Shown: positions 41,066 to 50,259 of the stretch, piece after piece
How the letters are laid out: every line of letters begins with the position of its first letter
How positions within the stretch are numbered: position 1 is the stretch's first letter
DNA from: Treponema sp.
GTDB lineage: Bacteria > Spirochaetota > Spirochaetia > Treponematales > Treponemataceae
Assembly (NCBI GenBank): GCA_024402665.1
Contig: JAKSTI010000002.1
Coordinates: 1-64,000 of the forward strand
Direction: 5' to 3'
DNA: 64,000 bases
Position numbers and translations under genes: made by a program
The notes under the pieces: generated by a model
Seen by the model: the letters and a program-made list of their open reading frames with translations, nothing else
Told to the model about the DNA's origin: nothing
Databases searched by the model: none

Positions 41066-44000
41066 CTAGTTTGTTCCATGCCAGTCGGTAATTTTTGTAA
41101 TGTAAGTTACATCACCATAGCTGTTGTATGGATAGTTTTTAGCGTGATTACTTCTACAAACAAGAATAGCCCAGTTACTTGAAATGATTTCATAAGAAAC
41201 CCAGACAAAGTTCTGTCCTGGAGTTTGGCTATTAGAAAGGTTGTATGCATTTTTTGAGTAACGGCCGGCACCATTTGGATCATTTTCTGAAGTTGCGTCT
41301 CTTACAGGGAAACCAGAAACGTTTGGCTGGCCACCTTTTGCAGTACCACCTTCAATATTAATTGAATAGTAGTTGTTACTACGCTTATTTGTAGTGTGAA
41401 CATAAACAACTGTTCTGAAAACACCTTCCATACCATTCTTTGACTGTGCAAAGCCTGTTTTTGTGGCATAAGAAGAAATATAGTCTTTTCTTGCAGAAGT
41501 ATATGTTCCATCTCCAGTAATGATGTTGTTACCCTGTGTATAAGCAGTTCCGCCTGTTGTAAATTCAAGCTGTGCCTTTGTTGCATCTGCAATATTACTT
41601 CGTTTTGACTCAAAATCAGTGCCGTTGGCTGTAACATTTGTTCCAGCATTATACGCAGCAATACCAGTATTGACTGTCTTGTAAAGAATTGAAGCACCTG
41701 GTGTCTCACAGTCAATTCTTGAACGGGCATATCCTGTTGGAGCAATTCTTGCACCAGAATTTGCGGCACATGTAGTTTTATATTTACCGTTATTTACAGT
41801 TATTTTTGTTAAAGTGCCATCTGCATTTGGTTCACTAGCACCCCATCCATGGCTGTAGCGGTCTACACGTACTACTGGAACAGCAACATTGTTACTCCAT
41901 AAAGAATACTTATCTGAAGCAGTTTGCTGTGTTGTTGTAATATTCATCTTTGTTATTTCTGCAGCTTTTAACTTATCAAGGTTCATACCTTTATAGAAGT
42001 TTTCTGCATTATCACGGAAGGCAGTTGGAGGAATAATCAATTCCCATTCACGACCGTCTTCAATTGTTTCAGAGAATGTAATTTCTACTTTGTTGTCAGT
42101 AATTTTAACATTGTCAGAAGCAACATCTACATAATGACGGTGATAATCTACACTTTCCAAAGCAGAACGGATGTCTGAGACTTTTGCAGTAAATGTTCCT
42201 GTGGCAGTCCCATTATTCAAAGCTGCCTGACCGTCATAAAGTCCTAATTCATAAGCAAGAACGTATTTTGTTGATTCATCTGGAACATATTTTGTACCAG
42301 AACCATCTAACTTAATACCATGAGTAATTTTTCTGTAAGGACCAACTGCAATACCTGTCTGACCATGGAGCAATTCTTTTCCGCCTGATGTTTTCAAAAT
42401 CAATTCTTTATTTGTTGCATCCATTTTGTTGTATGCAGAATTGAATTCTGTACTGCTTAATACTGCAGGAATAGCCCAGCCAGAAGTTCTCTGTAAAATA
42501 ATGTTTCCTACTTCCTTATAAACGTTTTCGCTGAAAGTAAGAGTAATTTTGAATTTACTGTTATCTGTAACAGCAGAAATTCCACTAGAAGATCCATTTA
42601 TTGAAGTTCCGTTCATTGCTGGAACAGCGGCTGAAATTGATGGAAGAATACCATCAAGAATAATACCTGAACGTTTACCGCCATCTGTTGCTGCAAGGAA
42701 TGTACAGTTTGTTGGAGTAAGTTTAGAAGCAGTTCCACTAAATGCAGGTGAGTTTCCAAAGGCATCTTTGAAGCCGCTGGCAAATGCAATTTCTTTTACC
42801 TGAATACCTTCAAAGAAGTCTGTATTTGTTACTTTATATTTGAATGTAACAGATGTTGAATTTGCAACTGCAGGTTTTACAACATTAATAGTTTTTGTTT
42901 TTGTTGCATCCTTAATAGAAGCAAATGTAAGTGTAATATCTGTTGTGTTATTTACAACAACTTCTTCATCAAAGTTTAATGTAAATGTAAATTCAGTATT
43001 TTCTTTGTACTGTCCATCTCCAAGATCAATATTGAATCCTGTTACTGGAGCAAAGAGGTTATTAATAGTTACTGTTTTTACAGATGAGTTTCTTGACATA
43101 TTTCCGGCTTTATCTGCTTGACGTGTTACAATCTTATAAGTACCGTTTCCTATTTCTTCTTTAGCAGAATCCTTATATTCTGTCCATGAAACACCACCGT
43201 CTTTAGAGTAGTATGCAGTAGCACCAGTTTCAATGTTTCCTAAAGTAATAGTCTGTGCAGCGTTATAAGTGTCTGCTGTAAGATTTGTTGTAGGAGCATT
43301 TGAAGGAGCTGTGTAGTCAATTTTGATTGGTGTATTAGTTGCAGATCCAACAGAAGCTGTTTTAAGAGTGTTGCCTGGTTCATCTGTAATGTAAGCCGCA
43401 TCTGTTGAAGAGAAAACATTTATTAAGTTATAAGTTAAAATACCTTCTGGATCTGATGTAGTAACTGTGTGAACGAAAGTGATTTCTTTTCCATTCATTT
43501 TCTGGAATGTGAATGGAACTTTTGTTGTTCCAACATATAAATTAAGAACAGGACTTCCTGAAACAAGAATGTTTTCTGACATTTCTACAATGGCAGTAAT
43601 CTGTTTGTCTTTTGTACAGTCAGTAATTCCATCTGGTCCCTGAACAGTTACTTTAGTAATTGCAGGTGCCTTTCCGTCAAGTTTGATTTCTTTTCCTGCT
43701 AATACTTTTCCATCTGGAAGTTTAGTGTAAACATCAGCTTCACCAAGTTCTGTAGCTTTAATTGCAATTCCGTTAGGGAATACATTTTCTGAAGTTATCT
43801 GGAAACCGTCACAAATAATTCCAGATGAAATTGCGTCTTCTGGAACTGTAAATGTGAATGTAAGTGAGTTAGAACCAGAACCGCCTGAATATGTGGCAAA
43901 TTTTGGTGAACTGTCGCTTGATGAGTATTTAAGTTTTAAGCTTGGTGTTCCTGTTACTTTAACCTGTTTGTTGAAAGAAACTTTGAATTTAAGAACATCG

Positions 44001-46060
44001 CCTTTTTTGTAAACACCGTTGTTTTTATCTACAGTGATTTCTGAAATTGTTGGACGTGGGCTAAGGATGATTGAACGCTGTCCTTCACCATTTCCGCCGT
44101 TTCCGAGTAAGTCGGTAGCATAGAAAGTGAATGTTGGCTGAGGTTCTGTATCAAACCATGTCTTCAATGTTGCTTTAGGGATTGTTACAGAAGCATATCC
44201 GTTTGAATCAACAGTTATTGAAGGATTTGAGATTTTATTGAATGTTAATAATTTATCTCTAATCTTAGTTGTGATTTTATAACTGTCATTTTGCATACCA
44301 AGACCAGTAGATTTTACGCCTTTGAATTTAATTGTTAAATCATTCTGAGTATAGTCATGAACGGTAAGTTCCTTATCTGGATATACAATTTCAACACTAG
44401 GCTGAGTAGAATCACCGTTTACGATAAATGGTTTGTAAATTACGTTGTTATCTGTATCTACAAGAAGGATATCAAAATATTTTCTGTCTTTTGCAGTTGA
44501 TCTTCCAGAAGCATCTTTGAAATCCTGCATTGTATTCATATCAATTTCAAAGGCCTGTTTGTTCCAGCCGTTTGACTGAGTACCAGTAGAGAATTCCTGA
44601 TACCAGAGTTTTTTTCCGCCTGATAATGTAACATTTCCAGATTCGCCTTTTGTTGAGTTGTTGATTTTTGAAGAGAAATTGCTTGTTACAAGACGCTGAA
44701 TTTCATCCTGAGAACCGCTTTCATCAGGACAGTAAAGGATTGCAATGTATTTAGATCCTTTAGAATCAAGACTGTATCCTTTAATCTGGAATACTTCTGT
44801 TGAGCCTGATTTCATATCTGGAATTGTGTTTTCAGAAGGAGATTCAATAAAAAGCAAAGGTTTATTTGCATCTGTAATTTCTGTCTGAATTACACGGGCA
44901 TTTTTCTGACCACCAATATCTTCTGCATATGTGATTAACCACATTTGGCCTGGAATATTTGGAGCATCAAGCTGAACTGGCTTATCGCGAGTTGTGTTGT
45001 TTGTAAATGTGTTTGAGCCTGCAGGTTCTGAATCAGAATCTGTAAATAAAGTAGAAGCTCCAGAGATTACTTGTGCTGTTGTATACGAAGTGTTTTTAAG
45101 AGCATATTTAATTGTTTTTAAACCGTCATCATCAAAGAAGTCAATTGGAATAGAACTTCCAACGCTGGCAGAAAGAATGCCGTCTTCTATCTGTGTCTGC
45201 TGAATACCAGGTTTATCACTTTCCGGATACCAGAAAATATAAAGTCCTGTGTCTACATCTGCTGAGTTTTTCTGGATTGTGTCATTGTCCTGGGCATAGT
45301 ATGTAACGCGGAGATAATGTTTGCCTGTTCTTAATGCTGAAGGGAAATCTTCATTTTTGAATTCAAATGCTGGAGAGTAAATTGATTTACCGTCTCCAAT
45401 GTAATTTTCTTTTGTGCTGCTTGATCTGACTGTTTTTGTTAAAACTGGAGCTGCAGGATTATAATCATCATCCCAAAGTTTAACAGTGATTTCATCAATG
45501 CTCATTGCATCATAGAAGTTTCCGTTTAATGTAAATTTCTGATTCTGAGGGTAATCTTTATTTACGGCTAAATTCAAATCAAGATTCTGAAGGAATTCTT
45601 TTTCTTTAAGAGGAGTCTGAATGCTGTTACCGCGGTCAACGTACCAGGAAAGTCCTTCAGGAGCGTGTTCATCTACTAAAAGAGTAATTGTTCTGGCTGA
45701 TTTTGTAGAAGAGTTTTTGAACGCATCATTTGCTGTTACAAGGAAAGTTACTTCACCTTCTTCTTCTTTCTCCAAATCAATATGGAAGAACCAGTTTTCG
45801 CCAGTAATTTCAGCCTGACCGTAGATTTTTCCTGTTTCTTTGTTAGAGATTGTAACATCTGTAATACCAATGTTGTCTTTACAAGTACCAGATAAATCAA
45901 AAGAAAGTCTTTGATAAGAAAGTTTCTCTGGTGAAAGGATTACAAGTTCTGGAGCTTCAAGGTCGACTTCTTCTCCAAGTCCAACTTCACATCCTGTGGC
46001 CGCAATTCCGGCTAAAATAAAAAGTGGTAAAAATTTTGCAAAAAACTTTTTAATCTGCAT
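41066..46060 (-). CDS. Giant Ig-like repeat lipoprotein (1664 residues)
   Basis: The upstream partner, ending 17 nt before the next gene. Signal 'FLPLFILAGIAATGC' with GAGGG before the ATG. The mature start 'CEVGLGEEVDLEAPELVILS' parallels the neighbour. Repeats include 'LSGTCKDNIGITDVTISN', 'GVYKKGDVLKFKVSFNKQV', 'GQYKENTEFTFTLNFDEEV' and the 'DKAGNMSRNSS' Ig module; the order resembles the 1589-residue paralogue. The C-terminal domain ('NFVWVSYEIISSNWAILVCR') is aromatic-rich but differs from its neighbour's. Probably made in one operon from the promoter region at 46061-46332 as a pair of surface proteins (inference). Confidence 0.82.
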   Translation of the reverse strand: MQIKKFFAKFLPLFILAGIAATGCEVGLGEEVDLEAPELVILSPEKLSYQRLSFDLSGTCKDNIGITDVTISNKETGKIYGQAEITGENWFFHIDLEKEEEGEVTFLVTANDAFKNSSTKSARTITLLVDEHAPEGLSWYVDRGNSIQTPLKEKEFLQNLDLNLAVNKDYPQNQKFTLNGNFYDAMSIDEITVKLWDDDYNPAAPVLTKTVRSSSTKENYIGDGKSIYSPAFEFKNEDFPSALRTGKHYLRVTYYAQDNDTIQKNSADVDTGLYIFWYPESDKPGIQQTQIEDGILSASVGSSIPIDFFDDDGLKTIKYALKNTSYTTAQVISGASTLFTDSDSEPAGSNTFTNNTTRDKPVQLDAPNIPGQMWLITYAEDIGGQKNARVIQTEITDANKPLLFIESPSENTIPDMKSGSTEVFQIKGYSLDSKGSKYIAILYCPDESGSQDEIQRLVTSNFSSKINNSTKGESGNVTLSGGKKLWYQEFSTGTQSNGWNKQAFEIDMNTMQDFKDASGRSTAKDRKYFDILLVDTDNNVIYKPFIVNGDSTQPSVEIVYPDKELTVHDYTQNDLTIKFKGVKSTGLGMQNDSYKITTKIRDKLLTFNKISNPSITVDSNGYASVTIPKATLKTWFDTEPQPTFTFYATDLLGNGGNGEGQRSIILSPRPTISEITVDKNNGVYKKGDVLKFKVSFNKQVKVTGTPSLKLKYSSSDSSPKFATYSGGSGSNSLTFTFTVPEDAISSGIICDGFQITSENVFPNGIAIKATELGEADVYTKLPDGKVLAGKEIKLDGKAPAITKVTVQGPDGITDCTKDKQITAIVEMSENILVSGSPVLNLYVGTTKVPFTFQKMNGKEITFVHTVTTSDPEGILTYNLINVFSSTDAAYITDEPGNTLKTASVGSATNTPIKIDYTAPSNAPTTNLTADTYNAAQTITLGNIETGATAYYSKDGGVSWTEYKDSAKEEIGNGTYKIVTRQADKAGNMSRNSSVKTVTINNLFAPVTGFNIDLGDGQYKENTEFTFTLNFDEEVVVNNTTDITLTFASIKDATKTKTINVVKPAVANSTSVTFKYKVTNTDFFEGIQVKEIAFASGFKDAFGNSPAFSGTASKLTPTNCTFLAATDGGKRSGIILDGILPSISAAVPAMNGTSINGSSSGISAVTDNSKFKITLTFSENVYKEVGNIILQRTSGWAIPAVLSSTEFNSAYNKMDATNKELILKTSGGKELLHGQTGIAVGPYRKITHGIKLDGSGTKYVPDESTKYVLAYELGLYDGQAALNNGTATGTFTAKVSDIRSALESVDYHRHYVDVASDNVKITDNKVEITFSETIEDGREWELIIPPTAFRDNAENFYKGMNLDKLKAAEITKMNITTTQQTASDKYSLWSNNVAVPVVRVDRYSHGWGASEPNADGTLTKITVNNGKYKTTCAANSGARIAPTGYARSRIDCETPGASILYKTVNTGIAAYNAGTNVTANGTDFESKRSNIADATKAQLEFTTGGTAYTQGNNIITGDGTYTSARKDYISSYATKTGFAQSKNGMEGVFRTVVYVHTTNKRSNNYYSINIEGGTAKGGQPNVSGFPVRDATSENDPNGAGRYSKNAYNLSNSQTPGQNFVWVSYEIISSNWAILVCRSNHAKNYPYNSYGDVTYITKITDWHGTN

Positions 46061-46087
46061 ATAATATCCCTCAGATATATTTTTATA

Positions 46088-46103
46088 AGTCTCGTACGAA
46101 ACT
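46088..46103. promoter_or_regulatory. Near-perfect palindrome upstream of the giant lipoprotein operon
   Basis: AGTCTCGTACGAAACT is a 16-bp palindrome with one mismatched pair. On the minus strand it lies just upstream of a TATAAA (46087-46082), so it could be an operator of the lipoprotein operon. This is inference from position. Confidence 0.4.
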
Positions 46104-46201
46104 AAAATAGTCCAAATTTAATATCGGCTGAATTTGCAAATTTAATGAATTTTTTATACCTGAAAGGCGCAGAGTTAGAGAAAAGAATGAATTTGTGCAA
46201 G

Positions 46202-46231
46202 AACTGTGTACCTTGGTACATCTAAACAGTT
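46202..46231. promoter_or_regulatory. Nested palindromes in the divergent intergenic region
   Basis: TGTACC-TT-GGTACA (46207-46220) lies inside an outer AACTGT...ACAGTT pair (46202-46207 and 46226-46231). It sits in the middle of the 272-nt region between the giant lipoprotein operon and the GH26-like gene, so a shared regulator could bind. The rest of the gap is AT-rich with a TATAAT (46292-46297) for the plus-strand gene and AAGAGGAA before its ATG. Confidence 0.5.
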
Positions 46232-46332
46232 ACTTTTTGTGTTATAAAAACTTAGATTAAATTTGATTTTTTAAACCCACCAACTAATAATATAATATAG
46301 AACAAATAAAACGCAAGAGGAATTTAATAACT

Positions 46333-47811
46333 ATGAGTGAGATTACAACAAAGAAAGTTCTGATGAAAAAGCCAGAGTGTGCCCTTGATTTAGGAGACGG
46401 AAGCGAAAGAGCATTTTATGTAAATCAGGATTATATTCTGCATAAACTTCAGAAAATTCATCGGGGAATCAGTTTGATGTACACTTATTATCCTAAAGAT
46501 AAAGAATGGCCTGTTAGAGCCAGCATTGCACGTCCCCAGAAAACTCCTGGTGGAGCATGGGATTATCCTTATGAAGATTATTTTCCTTATCTTGGTGGAG
46601 CGTTAGGGCGCCGTGAAGATGAACCTTTTAATTTTATGAAAGAAATCCGCCGTCATGGAATGGATGTTGTTCTTACAATTACTATTGATCCTGCATTAAC
46701 AAAGGAAGATATTATTCCTCTTGCAAAAGATTTGCGTCCTTATGGCCGTCTGCTGCTTAGGGTTAATCATGAATGTACAGGAAACTGGTTCTGTTATACA
46801 AAACGTGCCTCTTATGAACAGATTGCAGATTTTTTTGTAATGGTTTGTGATGTTATGCATCAATATGCTCCTAACGTAAAGATGATTTTGTGTGCCGGTA
46901 TGTATATGCAGGAAACTGGTAAACTTGAAATGGAAGATATTTTCCTTGAAGCACACAAAAAAGCTGATATCTGGTCTGGTGATAATTATTTAAGTTTGCA
47001 CTGGGGTTGGCCTGGAGATGTAGCAACAAAAGAAACTTCCAACTACGCGGCTTATGATGTTGATGCGGTTTATGAACGATGTAAAAAAACTTACTATCGC
47101 CTTAAGGAAATTACGGGGCAGGATAAACCGATGGTGCTTTCAGAAATGAATGCTGATGGTGATGTAAATGGTCCTTTTGAACAGGCAAATTATATGCGTC
47201 ATTTTATGGAACTTGTAGAAAAAGACAAAGAAAAGTGGCTTACTGCATTTACTTTGTATCAGTTCCGTGATGATGGCCGCCTTGGTCTTGAAGTAACTGA
47301 TCCTAATAATACAGATGTTGGTATAGAGCAGCCTCTTCTTGCTATGTACAGACAGCAGCTTCATAAACCATTTTATTCTATGCCAATTGAAACTGAAGGA
47401 AGCATTGAACTGCCTGCAAAATTAAGATGGGGTGGTTCAGAGGATGCTGAAGGGGTAGAAATTAACTGCCATTTTAATAAGCAGCCTCATTATTTTGAAT
47501 TGTATTTTGAAGATGAACTGATTGATATGAATATTATGATGGAATTTGGAGATTTCTGGTTCTATAAGGCCCCTGGAGTTAAGGTTATTGATTTGATGCC
47601 TTACTTCTTTAATAATCCTTTGAAAAAGAAAGCTGATATTCCACTCAGATTTTTCTGTCCTCCAGCAGACGGATTAAACAAACCTGAAAACGGGGATCCT
47701 TATGATGGAGAAGACGGAGACTGGATGACAAATACATACACTGTTCTTCCAAAACTCCCAAGAATCAGAATTGAAGAAGAACCTGTAAGTATTTTCAAAC
47801 ATTATAAATAA
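46333..47811 (+). CDS. GH26-like (clan GH-A) glycoside hydrolase, cytoplasmic
   Basis: A 492-residue protein with a TIM-barrel part (about 35-350). The likely acid/base is E147 in 'LLRVNHECTGNWFCY', close to the 'HExxGxWFxW' signature of GH26 mannanases, and the likely nucleophile is E271 in 'PMVLSEMNADGD'. 'DIWSGDNYLSLHWGWPGD' is the linking strand. The C-terminal ~130 residues form a beta-rich domain of unknown family. No signal peptide is present, so it should act in the cytoplasm on imported oligosaccharides, perhaps manno-oligosaccharides. Family assignment is moderate; a neighbouring GH-A family is possible. Confidence 0.65.
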   Translation: MSEITTKKVLMKKPECALDLGDGSERAFYVNQDYILHKLQKIHRGISLMYTYYPKDKEWPVRASIARPQKTPGGAWDYPYEDYFPYLGGALGRREDEPFNFMKEIRRHGMDVVLTITIDPALTKEDIIPLAKDLRPYGRLLLRVNHECTGNWFCYTKRASYEQIADFFVMVCDVMHQYAPNVKMILCAGMYMQETGKLEMEDIFLEAHKKADIWSGDNYLSLHWGWPGDVATKETSNYAAYDVDAVYERCKKTYYRLKEITGQDKPMVLSEMNADGDVNGPFEQANYMRHFMELVEKDKEKWLTAFTLYQFRDDGRLGLEVTDPNNTDVGIEQPLLAMYRQQLHKPFYSMPIETEGSIELPAKLRWGGSEDAEGVEINCHFNKQPHYFELYFEDELIDMNIMMEFGDFWFYKAPGVKVIDLMPYFFNNPLKKKADIPLRFFCPPADGLNKPENGDPYDGEDGDWMTNTYTVLPKLPRIRIEEEPVSIFKHYK

Positions 47812-47826
47812 GATTTGAAAAGGAAA

Positions 47827-48939
47827 TTATAATTCCTTCAGCGCTTTTGTTAATTGATCGGCAACTTTTTTCTGGGTGATTGCGCTTGGATGCCAGTCTG
47901 CTCCAATGCCGTCTTTTTCATCCTGCTGAGGGAATTTTACAACTGCAGTTTTTACATAAGGGAAATCGTCTTTGAACAGAGAAACTGCTTCTTCTACTGA
48001 ATCGCAGAGTAACTGGCCCATAACACCAAGGCAGCAGCAGATTTTAGCTGATGGATTTGCTCTGTGAATTGTTTCAAGGAAAGTTCTGTATGTGCTGACA
48101 TACAAAAGGCGTCTTTCTTCTTTATCTCTTACATAACTTGCATCGTTTGTTCCAAGGTTGATGACAATAATATCAGCTTTAAATCTGTTTATATCCCAGA
48201 ATTCTGGTTCAAGGCCAAGTCTTTTGCTAAGGAATTTATCTGTGTATGGCCATAAGGCTGGCATTAGCCATGAAGTAAGCGGGAGTTCAACAGAAGGATC
48301 AACATAATTAGAAATCAACCCGATTCCGCTCCAGCTTACAAGATTAAAATCTGCATTAAGGTTTTTGGAAGTAAGGAATGCATAGGATTTATCTGCACGT
48401 TCCTGCTTTGTAGTGAAACTGTCTTTTTCAAAAATGCCGTCAATTCCGTAACCGCATGTAATACTGTCGCCAATGAACTCTATCTTAAGGTTAGAGGCTT
48501 CTTTTTTTCCTGAAACTAATGAACCGTCAATTTCAAGAGATTTGAATCCGGCATAACCAAAAGCTGCTTCACTGATTTTAATTACTTTTACAACTACAGT
48601 TTCTTCTTTGTCCGAATCTGAACTTTCAAAAAGAGTAATTTTATTTTCAGCTTCAGTAAGGAAAACTCTAACTGGTTCGGCAACATCACTTTCATTCAAA
48701 GGAAGATTATTCCAGTAAGAAGGTTTGTATTCAGATTTGCCGCTGAGTTTCTTTACAAAAATACCAAGTACAGCTTTGTGCTCATTATCCCAAGCCTCTG
48801 TGTCTGTAATAAAAGTGGCCTGGGCTTTTTTTCCTGTAAAACAGAATTCAAATCCACTGGCAGAGTAATCAAAATAGCGGATGTCTTTATGGTCTAAATA
48901 GCGGCCATACCAATGGAGTTGTTCTTTAGTTATTTGCAT
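47827..48939 (-). CDS. CE2-type SGNH carbohydrate esterase
   Basis: A 370-residue SGNH hydrolase. Residues 1-145 form a jelly-roll-like N-terminal domain ('YGRYLDHKDIRYFDYSASGF') as in family 2 carbohydrate esterases. The catalytic domain has Ser159 in 'IEFIGDSITCGYG', Asn265 in 'VINLGTNDAS' and Asp348/His350 in 'GADWHPSA'. CE2 enzymes remove acetyl groups from xylan, mannan or gluco-oligosaccharides. There is no signal peptide, so it probably deacetylates imported oligosaccharides. I take the ATG at 48939, 10 nt inside the argA gene; a TTG at 48981 is less likely. Confidence 0.82.
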   Translation of the reverse strand: MQITKEQLHWYGRYLDHKDIRYFDYSASGFEFCFTGKKAQATFITDTEAWDNEHKAVLGIFVKKLSGKSEYKPSYWNNLPLNESDVAEPVRVFLTEAENKITLFESSDSDKEETVVVKVIKISEAAFGYAGFKSLEIDGSLVSGKKEASNLKIEFIGDSITCGYGIDGIFEKDSFTTKQERADKSYAFLTSKNLNADFNLVSWSGIGLISNYVDPSVELPLTSWLMPALWPYTDKFLSKRLGLEPEFWDINRFKADIIVINLGTNDASYVRDKEERRLLYVSTYRTFLETIHRANPSAKICCCLGVMGQLLCDSVEEAVSLFKDDFPYVKTAVVKFPQQDEKDGIGADWHPSAITQKKVADQLTKALKEL

Positions 48940-50246
48940 AAATTGTACCTGTATACCTTTGAATTTCTTTCTGGAGTCCACAATGCTTTTCTTGGTTCAG
49001 GAAGAGAATCTACTGTATCCTGTTTGAAGCCGATTTTTTCAAAAAGATCTGCGGCTTGTGTTGTAAGAATAAATACAGATTCCTGTTTTTTGTTTTTTGC
49101 TTCATTTAAAAGCAGTGTAATCATTTTTTGACCAATTCCCATGTGGGCATAGTTTTCATCAACGGCAACTGCAGCAATTTCTGCCTGATTTCCCTGATAA
49201 AAATGGAGGGCAGAGCAGGCGTGAATAGCACCGTCAATTTCATAAACAATATAATCGGCTTGTTTTTCTTCCAGCTGTTTTTCTGTTCTTGGAAGAAGTT
49301 TTCCTTTTTCAATTGCAGGGCGCATTATTGAAAGTACAGTTGGAATATCTGTAAGCTGCATTGGGCGGATTTTACCGTAGTTGCTTGTATAAATCATTGT
49401 TCCAGAACCAAGGTTGCTGAAGATTTCTGTTGGAAGCACACCGTCAATTTTTCCGTCAACTAAATGAACACGGGTTACGCCGTTTTTGCAGGCTTGTGTT
49501 GCAAGTTCAAGAGGAATATTTAATGGTGTGTCATTTTTTTCTATAAAATATTCTGCATCTTCTACGCTCATTGCAGCAATATCGTTGTTTTCATTAAAAG
49601 TCATTGAGTCTTTTGTTTCAAAATTGTTGCCGTTGATAGTTGGATTGTCCATTACAAAGAAGAGTTTTTCCGCTTTTAATGCAATGGCAATTTGCTGGGC
49701 AAGGTTTGCAGAAGAAATATTATATGGGCGGCCAACCGAGTTCCATCCGATGCAAGGGAAAATTGGAATAAAGCCGTTATTTAAAACTGTAAGAATTGCA
49801 TCTGTCTGAAGTTTATCTATTTCACCGGCAGCACCGTAATCTAAGCCGTCAATAATTCCTTTTGCTCTTGAGCGAACCCAGTTTCCTATGATTGCAGTAA
49901 TTCCGTTGGCAGCAAGACTTGTCATAACCATGTTGGAAACATCAAAAGAGGCCATTTTAATAAGTTGAACTGCGTCTGGAGTTGTGATTCTGACGTTGTT
50001 GTGGAAAGACCAGCTGATTTTTGCATCAGTAAGGATTTCATCAATTCTGCGGCGGCTTCCAGGGATTAATACAATTTTAAGACCTGCTTCGTGCAAAAGA
50101 GCAATGTCTTTCATGTGAGAAGAAAACAATGGTGAATCAATAACCTTATCATCAAGGTAGATTACAACTGTGGCATTCTTAAATTTCTGAAGATAGCGGA
50201 TTACATCTCTAATATCTTCTGCTTTCTGGAAGATGGAATTCTGCAT
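48930..50246 (-). CDS. argA: N-acetylglutamate synthase (amino-acid N-acetyltransferase)
   Basis: A 438-residue ArgA-type enzyme making N-acetylglutamate from glutamate and acetyl-CoA, the first step of arginine synthesis. The N-terminal amino-acid-kinase-like domain (about 1-280) has 'KIVLIPGSRRRIDEIL' and 'CIGWNSVGRPYNISSANLAQ', and the C-terminal GNAT domain has 'VDENYAHMGIGQKMITLLL'. Length fits the family (about 430-450). GGAGG lies before the ATG. It follows ptsI by 13 nt and overlaps the esterase gene, giving a compact three-gene run; the reason for linking these functions is not evident. Confidence 0.93.
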   Translation of the reverse strand: MQNSIFQKAEDIRDVIRYLQKFKNATVVIYLDDKVIDSPLFSSHMKDIALLHEAGLKIVLIPGSRRRIDEILTDAKISWSFHNNVRITTPDAVQLIKMASFDVSNMVMTSLAANGITAIIGNWVRSRAKGIIDGLDYGAAGEIDKLQTDAILTVLNNGFIPIFPCIGWNSVGRPYNISSANLAQQIAIALKAEKLFFVMDNPTINGNNFETKDSMTFNENNDIAAMSVEDAEYFIEKNDTPLNIPLELATQACKNGVTRVHLVDGKIDGVLPTEIFSNLGSGTMIYTSNYGKIRPMQLTDIPTVLSIMRPAIEKGKLLPRTEKQLEEKQADYIVYEIDGAIHACSALHFYQGNQAEIAAVAVDENYAHMGIGQKMITLLLNEAKNKKQESVFILTTQAADLFEKIGFKQDTVDSLPEPRKALWTPERNSKVYRYNLCK

Positions 50247-50259
50247 ATTTTACCTCCAC

